Part shown: positions 58,661-64,000 of the stretch, piece after piece
How the letters are laid out: every line of letters begins with the position of its first letter
How positions within the stretch are numbered: the first letter of the stretch is position 1
Origin: Ahniella affigens
GTDB lineage: Bacteria; Pseudomonadota; Gammaproteobacteria; Xanthomonadales; Ahniellaceae
Direction of reading: 5' to 3'
NCBI RefSeq assembly: GCF_003015185.1
Contig: NZ_CP027860.1
Coordinates: forward strand, 3,286,001 to 3,350,000
DNA length: 64,000 nt
Translations under genes and position numbers: made by a program
Notes under the pieces: model-generated
Told to the model about the DNA's origin: nothing
Database searches by the model: none
Seen by the model: only the letters and a program-made list of their open reading frames with translations

Positions 58661-60271
58661 ATGGATCACCGGGATCACACACGTGCACTGAATGCCTATC
58701 TGAGCGCCCATCGCGGCATGGATCGCCGCACCGTGCTGGGCGGCGGCCTGGGTCTTGCCCTCGCCGGCCTACTTGCCCCATTGGGCAGCGCGCGAGCCCA
58801 ATCGGTGCCGATCTTCACGGGCCATCCGTTCACGCTGGGTGTGGCGTCAGGCTATCCGCGCGCGGATGGCTTTTCGATCTGGACGCGCTTGGCTTCCGAA
58901 CCGCTGTCTGCCGACGGCGGCCTGGAGTTCAACTTCTACAATGTGGATTGGGAAGTGGCCGAAGACGAGCGTTTCAGCAAGGTCGTCGCGCGCGGTCTTG
59001 CGCGCGCGGCACCGGAGCTCGCGCACAGCGTCCATGTTGATGTCTACGGCCTGAAGCCAGGGCGCTGGTACTTCTACCGGTTCACCTGCGGTTCCGAAGT
59101 CAGCCGCACCGGACGCACGCGTACTTTGCCAGCGGTCACCGAGAACACCGCGCAGCTGCGCCTGGCATTTGGCTCCTGCCAGCACTATCAGCAGGCTTGG
59201 TTCAGCGCGCATCGGCACTTGCAAGCCGAGAACCTCGATCTGATGCTGTTTCTCGGCGACTACATCTACGAGAGCAACTGGGGCAGCAATCTCGTGCGCC
59301 GTCATCATGGCGCCGAGGCCTATTCACTGACCGATTACCGCATCCGGCACGCACAGTACAAGACCGACAGCGACTTGCAGAACCACCATGCGCTCGTGCC
59401 GTTTGCGTACTGCTGGGACGATCACGAAGTCGACAACGACTATGCCGATTGGCGCTCAGAGAGTCTCGATCCGGCGTTTCTGTTGCGCCGGGCGGCCGCC
59501 TATCAGGCGTTCTATGAACACCAGCCCATGCCGGTCAGCATGGTCCCGCGTGGCCCGAACATGGCGATCTACACGCACCTCGATTTCGGCAATCTGGCGC
59601 GCATCTACTTACTCGACAACCGCCAATACCGCACCGTGCAGCCCTGCCCCAGCCCAAGCAAGGGGGGTGGCTCCGCTGACGTCGATGAGTCCTGCAAGGC
59701 AGTGCTTGACCCAGCTCAGACCATGCTCGGCGGCGAGCAGGAACGCTGGCTCCGCGAGCGCTTTCACGACTCGTCGGCACGTTTCAATCTAATCGCTCAG
59801 CAAACGATCTTTGGGCGCTTCGATTCGGCCCCGGGGCCCGCCCGAAAGCGCTTCACCGATGGCTGGGACGGCTACCCGATCGCCCGTGCCCGTTTGCTAA
59901 AAGACCTGGAGCAGAGCCAGCTCAAGAACCCGGCCATTCTCGGCGGCGATATTCATGCCTACGCGATCGGGCATGTCCGCCGTGATTCGGATGATTTCAA
60001 ATCGCCAATCTTGGCCCCTGAGTTTTGCGGCACGTCGATCGCGTCGGAGGGCTGGGCCGATGTCGCCAGCTTCAACGCGCGTCTGCCGGAAAACCCGGAC
60101 ACGTTGTTCGCCGACACCACCAAGCGTGGCTACGTGATGATGGAGATCACGGCCCGCGGCATGGACGTCAAACTCCGCAATCTGGTGGCAGAGAAAGAAC
60201 GCGATTCCGATATCGTCACTGCCAAGCACTATGTTGTTGAAGCCGGGCAGCCGAAGATCGAAAGCGCGTAA
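58661..60271 (+). CDS. phoD: alkaline phosphatase D family protein, Tat-exported
   Basis: A 536-residue PhoD-type metallophosphatase/phosphodiesterase. A twin-arginine signal (DRRTVLGGGLGLALAGLLAP, starting near residue 21) points to folded export. An N-terminal Fn3-like domain is followed by the catalytic domain with LAFGSCQHYQQAW, FLGDYIYESNWG, CWDDHEVDNDYADW and a late GGDIHAYAIGHV, the metal- and phosphate-binding motifs of the family. It would release phosphate from esters outside the cytoplasm. No Pho box was seen directly upstream; it may rely on the symporter's promoter. Confidence 0.9.
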   Translation: MDHRDHTRALNAYLSAHRGMDRRTVLGGGLGLALAGLLAPLGSARAQSVPIFTGHPFTLGVASGYPRADGFSIWTRLASEPLSADGGLEFNFYNVDWEVAEDERFSKVVARGLARAAPELAHSVHVDVYGLKPGRWYFYRFTCGSEVSRTGRTRTLPAVTENTAQLRLAFGSCQHYQQAWFSAHRHLQAENLDLMLFLGDYIYESNWGSNLVRRHHGAEAYSLTDYRIRHAQYKTDSDLQNHHALVPFAYCWDDHEVDNDYADWRSESLDPAFLLRRAAAYQAFYEHQPMPVSMVPRGPNMAIYTHLDFGNLARIYLLDNRQYRTVQPCPSPSKGGGSADVDESCKAVLDPAQTMLGGEQERWLRERFHDSSARFNLIAQQTIFGRFDSAPGPARKRFTDGWDGYPIARARLLKDLEQSQLKNPAILGGDIHAYAIGHVRRDSDDFKSPILAPEFCGTSIASEGWADVASFNARLPENPDTLFADTTKRGYVMMEITARGMDVKLRNLVAEKERDSDIVTAKHYVVEAGQPKIESA

Positions 60272-60480
60272 TGGCCTGCACTTAGTTGCCGGAAGTATCC
60301 GTGTGACCGAAAGAACTTCCCCCCGGATCGTGTCCGGGGCGACGAGAGGTGGGTTGGAGATCTCTGGGAAACCACACCTTCCCAGCATCTGAAGCACCGG
60401 TTCTGCCACGAAAGACCGACTCGCGATTCATAACCAAATGCCGCTCATCGAACGTCACTCGAGGCATTGTCCGGAACCTC
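60272..60480. other. short gene-free tract with adjacent hairpins after phoD
   Basis: GGAAGT/ACTTCC (60291-60320) is directly followed by CCCCGGA/TCCGGGG (60321-60339). They may serve as a terminator-like or REP-like structure. Nothing coding is supportable. Confidence 0.45.
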
Positions 60481-60848
60481 ATTCCAGCGAAACGGACCGT
60501 GTGAGAACGCCCCACGCTGGTGTACTCAATTCGAAATCCGGTGCTTCACGAGTAGGCTAAAACCTCATCAAGCATTGAGGATCACCCAGTCGGCGTCAGC
60601 CGCGCCTCGCGGTGGCAGCCACTATTGTCGTCATCCTGGCGCAGCCGGGATCCAGGGCAATCTTGCGTCAAAATAAGGATCTAGCGTGCCGAATGCCATC
60701 GTTGCGCGCACGCCGCAAGATCGCCCTGGATCCCGGAATCCGCTGCGCGGCTTCCAGGATGACGACTATTGTGGCGCCAATATAGTCGTGCGCTTTTCAG
60801 TCGTTCGGGCTGATCGATGCGTTTTCATGCAGTCTGTTTCGCTGGCAT
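60481..60848 (+). repeat. palindromic element with inverted termini, larger copy
   Basis: The left end, ATTCCAGCGAAACGGACCGT followed by GTGAGAACG, and the right end, CGTTTTCATGCAGTCTGTTT followed by CGCTGGCAT, are inverted versions of each other and of the 12069-12296 element ends. Inside, long arms (GTCGTCATCCTGGCGCAGCC near 60629 and its complement near 60745-60766) enclose a second inverted block, CCAGGGCAATCTTG/CAAGATCGCCCTGG. No reading frame is supportable. Confidence 0.65.
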
Positions 60849-61029
60849 GACGGCGGGGGCGCAGCGCCTCCGGTACAGAGGTTTGCTGCAAGCACTAGCG
60901 CCCAGCCGGTGCGACCAGAATTCCAACCAAACTGATGCCGACGAGAACCAACACATCTATCCGCCAACCGGCACTTGCGAGCCGCCATAGGCAATCGCAT
61001 GCTTGCGGCTTCACCCACCGGAGCCCACC
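60849..61029. other. gap before the VOC gene
   Basis: No gene, RNA or clear promoter could be supported between the palindromic element and the VOC start. Confidence 0.4.
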
Positions 61030-61398
61030 ATGATCGGATACGTCACCGTCGGTACCAATGACCTCGCCCGCGCCGCGGCGTTCTACGATGCCCTGCTCGC
61101 CGAAATCGGCGCCAAGCGCTGGATGGAAGGCGAGCAATTCATCGCGTGGGCGGTCGCGCCCGACAAACCGTCGCTCGGCATCATCAAGCCCTATGACAAG
61201 CGCCCGGCAACCTGGGGCAATGGCACGATGGTGGCCCTGGTGGTCGACAGCAAGGAAAAGGTCGATCGTCTGTACCAGAAGGCAATCGAACTCGGCGCCA
61301 TGGACGAAGGCGCCGCCGGTCCGCGCGGCGATAGCTTTTACGCCGGCTACTTCCGCGATCTGGACGGCAACAAGCTGAATGTCTTCACGATGGGCTGA
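61030..61398 (+). CDS. VOC (glyoxalase/bleomycin-resistance fold) family protein
   Basis: A 122-residue single vicinal-oxygen-chelate domain. The N-terminal strand YVTVGTNDLARAAAFYDALL and the C-terminal SFYAGYFRDLDGNKLNVF motif define the family. The last strand carries the metal-region Asp-Gly-Asn-Lys, typical of uncharacterised VOC proteins; the usual first histidine of glyoxalase I is not evident. Substrate unknown. ATG 61030 is preferred to an ATG nine codons earlier for length and family alignment. Confidence 0.85.
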   Translation: MIGYVTVGTNDLARAAAFYDALLAEIGAKRWMEGEQFIAWAVAPDKPSLGIIKPYDKRPATWGNGTMVALVVDSKEKVDRLYQKAIELGAMDEGAAGPRGDSFYAGYFRDLDGNKLNVFTMG

Positions 61399-61437
61399 AC
61401 CAAGCGAACGCTAAGATGCGCGGATCAGTACTGATGC

Positions 61438-61467
61438 TTGCAGCCAAGGCCTGGAAGCCCGCATAAT
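61438..61467 (+). promoter_or_regulatory. possible promoter of tRNA-Gly
   Basis: TTGCAG and CATAAT with an 18-bp spacer, ending 10 bp before the tRNA 5' end. The very short distance leaves almost no leader, so the assignment is tentative. Confidence 0.4.
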
Positions 61468-61477
61468 GTTGCCCATC

Positions 61478-61551
61478 GCGGGTGTAGTTCAATGGTAGAA
61501 CTGTAGCTTCCCAAGCTACTAGCGTGGGTTCGATTCCCATCACCCGCTCCA
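61478..61551 (+). tRNA. tRNA-Gly (anticodon CCC)
   Basis: A 74-nt cloverleaf: acceptor GCGGGTG pairs with CACCCGC; the D-arm is AGTTCAATGGTAGAACT; the anticodon stem-loop GTAGC-TTCCCAA-GCTAC gives CCC; the T-arm is TGGGTTCGATTCCCA; it ends TCCA, so CCA is encoded. Confidence 0.96.
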
Positions 61552-61556
61552 ATTCC

Positions 61557-61580
61557 ACACCCCGCTTCGGCGGGGTGTTT
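61557..61580 (+). terminator. rho-independent terminator after tRNA-Gly
   Basis: ACACCCCG and CGGGGTGT pair around a CTTCGG loop (stable UUCG tetraloop), followed by TTT. It begins five bases after the tRNA. Confidence 0.85.
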
Positions 61581-61682
61581 CGTTTGGCAAACCGCACGGC
61601 AACCGTTGGTCGTTCGCGTGGATGATCCAAGCGCTGTTGCATCAGGCTTGTCGGCGACGGGCCACCACAAGAGAATCCCGAC

Positions 61683-62006
61683 ATGCGCGGCAAAAAACTC
61701 TACAAGATCACGTTTCTATCCGGCGGCAAAAGTTACGAACTCTACGCCCGCAATGTCTATTCGTCCGAACTGTGGGGCTTCACCACCGTTGCCGACATCG
61801 TGTTTGAGGAACAGAAGGAATCGCTGATCATCGACCCGGCTGAAGACCGCCTGCGCGAAGAGTTCCAACACACCAAGGCGCTGCATCTGCCCATTCAGGC
61901 GATTCTGCGCATCGAAGAAGTAGCTCAACGCGGTAGCGCCCAAATCCGGGATGCTGAGTCCGGTGAGAAAGTCACACCGTTTCCGATGCCGCCGAAGGTG
62001 CGGTAG
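61683..62006 (+). CDS. DUF1820 family protein
   Basis: A 107-residue protein that matches DUF1820, a small family of gammaproteobacteria without known function. Typical segments are LYKITFLSGGKSYELYARNV, SSELWGFTTVADIVF, a central VDPAED-like acidic turn, PIQAILRIEEV and the terminal PFPMPPKV. No signal peptide or membrane helix, so cytoplasmic. ATG 61683 follows an AGAG site. Convergent with pilU. Confidence 0.9.
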   Translation: MRGKKLYKITFLSGGKSYELYARNVYSSELWGFTTVADIVFEEQKESLIIDPAEDRLREEFQHTKALHLPIQAILRIEEVAQRGSAQIRDAESGEKVTPFPMPPKVR

Positions 62007-62027
62007 TCCGCACCTGAGTATCCACAC

Positions 62028-63134
62028 TCAAAACGCATTCGGATCGTAAGGATCGTGCTCGGTCGAGCTGCCGCCGCCTTCGGCCAAGCGGATCTTCAGG
62101 GCCAGACCATCACGTGAGTCGGCCTTGCTGAGCACTTCCTCCAACTCGCACTTGCCTTCCTTGTACAACTTGAATAGGCATTGATCGAAGGTCTGCATGC
62201 CCGACTCCAGCGAGCGGTCCATCGCCTCTTTGATTTCGTGCACTTGGCCGCGGCGCATCAGATCGCGAATCATCGGCGTATTGATCAATACTTCGACAGC
62301 AGGCAGGCGCTTGCCATCGATTCCCAATACCAGCCGCTGCGAAATGACGGCCTTCAAATTCAAGGACAGGTTCATCAGGATGTTCTTGTGCGCCGACTCC
62401 GGGAAGAAGTTCAGGATGCGCTCAAGGGTTTGGTCGGCGTTGTTCGAGTGCAGTGTCGCCAGGCACAGGTGCCCGGTTTCGGAGAACTGGATCGCTGCTT
62501 CCATCGTTTCCTGGTCGCGGATTTCGCCGATCAAGATCACGTCGGGCGCTTCGCGCATCGCGTTCTTCAGGGCATTGTGATACGTGTGCGTATCGAGCCC
62601 GACTTCACGCTGATTGACGATCGACTTCTTGTGCCGATGCAGAAACTCGATCGGGTCTTCGATCGTCAGAATGTGACCGGCCGAATTCGAGTTGCGGTAA
62701 TCGATCATCGCCGCCAGCGACGTGGATTTGCCCGAACCGGTGGCACCGACGACGAGCACCAGACCACGCGGCTCCATGATGATCTCGCGCAGCACGTTCG
62801 GCAGCTTCAATTGTTCAAAATTGGGGATTTCGCTCTTGATCGAACGGATTACCATGCCAACTTCGCCGCGCTGCTTGAATACATTCACGCGGAAGCGGCC
62901 GGCGTCCTTGATCGCGATGGCCATATTGGCTTCCAGATCACGCTCAAATGCCGGCACCATGCCCTCGTCCATCAAAGAGTAGGCAATTTTCTTTACCATT
63001 CCACCTGGCAAACCGGTGTTGCCCAGGGGGTAGAGTCGACCTTCCACCTTGATGTTCACCGGCGCGCCGGTGGTCAGGAACATGTCGGACGCTCCTTTTT
63101 CCGACATGAGCTTAAGGAAGTAGCCAATATCCAT
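62028..63134 (-). CDS. pilU: type IV pilus retraction ATPase PilU
   Basis: A 368-residue hexameric GSPII_E ATPase that assists PilT in pulling back type IV pili for twitching and DNA uptake. Walker A is GATGSGKS (130-137), the Walker B region VILIGEIRD and the His box TGHLCLATLHSNNA are intact. The N terminus (DIGYFLKLMSEKGASDMFLT) and the lack of the PilT AIRNLIRE motif favour PilU. pilT usually lies next to pilU; it is not here, where the divergent neighbour is a DUF4398 gene. No other pilus gene is in the window. Confidence 0.92.
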   Translation of the reverse strand: MDIGYFLKLMSEKGASDMFLTTGAPVNIKVEGRLYPLGNTGLPGGMVKKIAYSLMDEGMVPAFERDLEANMAIAIKDAGRFRVNVFKQRGEVGMVIRSIKSEIPNFEQLKLPNVLREIIMEPRGLVLVVGATGSGKSTSLAAMIDYRNSNSAGHILTIEDPIEFLHRHKKSIVNQREVGLDTHTYHNALKNAMREAPDVILIGEIRDQETMEAAIQFSETGHLCLATLHSNNADQTLERILNFFPESAHKNILMNLSLNLKAVISQRLVLGIDGKRLPAVEVLINTPMIRDLMRRGQVHEIKEAMDRSLESGMQTFDQCLFKLYKEGKCELEEVLSKADSRDGLALKIRLAEGGGSSTEHDPYDPNAF

Positions 63135-63222
63135 GCAGACCTCGGTCCTCTACATTGCGATTGCATTGCGGCCAGCGCGACTTGAGAATAGCCGACCGGA
63201 CGCCGCCGATTTTCGTGAGTTT

Positions 63223-63597
63223 ATGACAGCTAGAAGCAAAAAAATCTATTCCCTGATCGGCCTATGCCTGCTCAGCGCCGGCGCCTTTGCGAAGGCGCTC
63301 CCACCTGAGCAGGAGCTCGCTGACGCCGAGGCGGCGCTCCGCGTGGCCGACGAACGTGAGGCAAAAGTTTATGCCCCGGTTGAACGTGGCTTCGCCGAGG
63401 ACAAACTGGTCCGCGCCCGTGCCGCCGTCGAGGACAAAGACATGAAACTGGCCCGGCGGCTCGCGCTGGAAGCCGAGGTAGACGCCGAACTGGCCGCCAC
63501 GCGAAGCCGCCTGCAAAAGGCGCGCGAGTTGGTCGAAACGAGGACCGAGGAGAACCGGACCTTGCGCCGCGATCTGCTGGGCGGAGAGCAGCCATGA
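63223..63597 (+). CDS. DUF4398 domain-containing secreted protein
   Basis: A 124-residue protein with an N-terminal signal-like segment (SKKIYSLIGLCLLSAGAFAKA) and a helical DUF4398 domain. Alternating EQELADAEAALRVADEREA and KDMKLARRLALEAEVDAELA helices build a coiled-coil hairpin. Such domains commonly precede OmpA-type envelope proteins, which fits the next gene. ATG 63223 is preferred because GTGAG precedes it and the signal segment starts there. Its stop overlaps the next start (ATGA). Confidence 0.85.
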   Translation: MTARSKKIYSLIGLCLLSAGAFAKALPPEQELADAEAALRVADEREAKVYAPVERGFAEDKLVRARAAVEDKDMKLARRLALEAEVDAELAATRSRLQKARELVETRTEENRTLRRDLLGGEQP

Positions 63598-64000
63598 AGC
63601 GACTGTTGCTCACTCTGCCGCTCCTGCTGCTGGCCGCTTGCGCCAGTACCCCAAAGCGTGATCTGGAGCACGATCGGATTGCGTCCCAGCTTCGTCAGTT
63701 CGAAGAAAACACGGCGCTCTCAGACCTCGCCCGTAGCGAAATAGCGCGCGTTCGCGAGTCCCTCCGCCGCATGAGCGAGACGAAGGATCGTGACCCGGAG
63801 GTCCGTCAGCACCTGTCGTATATCGCCGAGCGTCGACTCGATATCGCCAAGGCCAGCGCACAGGCTCAGGCGGCCGAAAACCAGCTGGTCGATCTGCAAC
63901 GTGAACACGATCAGATATTGGTTGAGGCCAGCCGGCGCGATGCCGAAGTGTCGCGGCTCGAGGCCGAAAAGCTCCGTGTACAGTCGTTGGCCCGGGCCGA
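63594..64000 (+). CDS. coiled-coil lipoprotein, start of an OmpA-type or DUF4398-linked envelope protein (partial)
   Basis: The first 135 residues of a gene that runs off the window. A lipoprotein signal (MKRLLLTLPLLLLAAC, lipobox LAAC) is followed by a highly charged helical region with long Glu/Arg/Ala heptads (SDLARSEIARVRESLRRMSE; AQAAENQLVDLQREHDQILV). In related bacteria such N termini lead to a C-terminal OmpA peptidoglycan-binding domain, but that part is not visible. Translational coupling to the DUF4398 gene suggests a joint envelope role. Confidence 0.75.
   Translation, partial: MKRLLLTLPLLLLAACASTPKRDLEHDRIASQLRQFEENTALSDLARSEIARVRESLRRMSETKDRDPEVRQHLSYIAERRLDIAKASAQAQAAENQLVDLQREHDQILVEASRRDAEVSRLEAEKLRVQSLARA

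Overview
The window looks like a chromosome segment of a GC-rich gammaproteobacterium of the Xanthomonadales (Lysobacterales) type. Pointers are the order hfq-hflX-hflK-hflC-DUF2065-purA, a DUF1820 gene, pilU, two S46 dipeptidyl-peptidases, a ubiH/ubiI-like pair and a ubiJ-ubiB pair, a PstSCAB-PhoU operon with Pho boxes, and many palindromic intergenic repeats. The genus cannot be fixed from the sequence alone. No phage, plasmid, IS transposase or CRISPR array is visible.

Layout. 1-3.2 kb: end of a branched-chain amino-acid operon, ilvG(partial)-ilvM-ilvE-ilvA, without ilvD. 3.2-4.8 kb: repeats and a TMEM43-like membrane protein. 4.8-9.7 kb: pstS-pstC-pstA-pstB-phoU on the minus strand with one proximal Pho box and a distal triple Pho-box cluster. 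9.9-11.9 kb: a secreted S46 peptidase. 11.9-13.1 kb: a gene-free tract built of palindromic repeats. 13.1-18.6 kb: hfq-hflX, hflK-hflC, DUF2065, purA; then tRNA-Phe(GAA). 20-23.7 kb: two-subunit xanthine dehydrogenase; then a secreted cupredoxin, uvrB and a second S46 peptidase. 28.8-34.5 kb: a 2OG-Fe(II) oxygenase, tdh, an unknown secreted protein and katG. 34.6-37 kb: two ubiquinone-type FAD hydroxylases. 37.2-39.2 kb: a plus-strand run of a DUF6580-type membrane protein, a PduO-type cobalamin adenosyltransferase and a histone-deacetylase-like amidohydrolase. 40-43.5 kb: glutaryl-CoA dehydrogenase, a NodB-like deacetylase, tRNA-Leu(CAA) and ompW with tandem FNR-type boxes. 43.8-46.6 kb: ppiB-ubiJ-ubiB. 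46.9-51.7 kb: an HNH protein, a small lipoprotein, a tropinone-reductase-like SDR, and a membrane Ser/Thr kinase followed closely by a DUF4124-like secreted protein. 52-60 kb: a 53-bp tandem array, a Rieske protein, a YedA-like exporter, a large BNR/sortilin-type beta-propeller, a dicarboxylate/amino-acid symporter and a Tat-exported PhoD phosphatase. 61-64 kb: a VOC protein, tRNA-Gly(CCC), DUF1820, pilU, a DUF4398 protein and the start of a coiled-coil lipoprotein.

How genes work together. Phosphate scavenging (pst-phoU, PhoD), peptide use (S46 peptidases), purine use (XDH), ubiquinone synthesis (ubiH/I/B/J) and membrane quality control (hflKC) are the recognisable themes.

The most unusual signal is in repeats. 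A TA-flanked, 160-bp, five-hairpin MITE-like element occurs in two full and three shortened copies. In three of them the element carries or overlaps the stop codon of the preceding gene. A second palindromic element with its own inverted ends, a 53-bp tandem family and a third interspersed repeat fill most of the long gene-free stretches.
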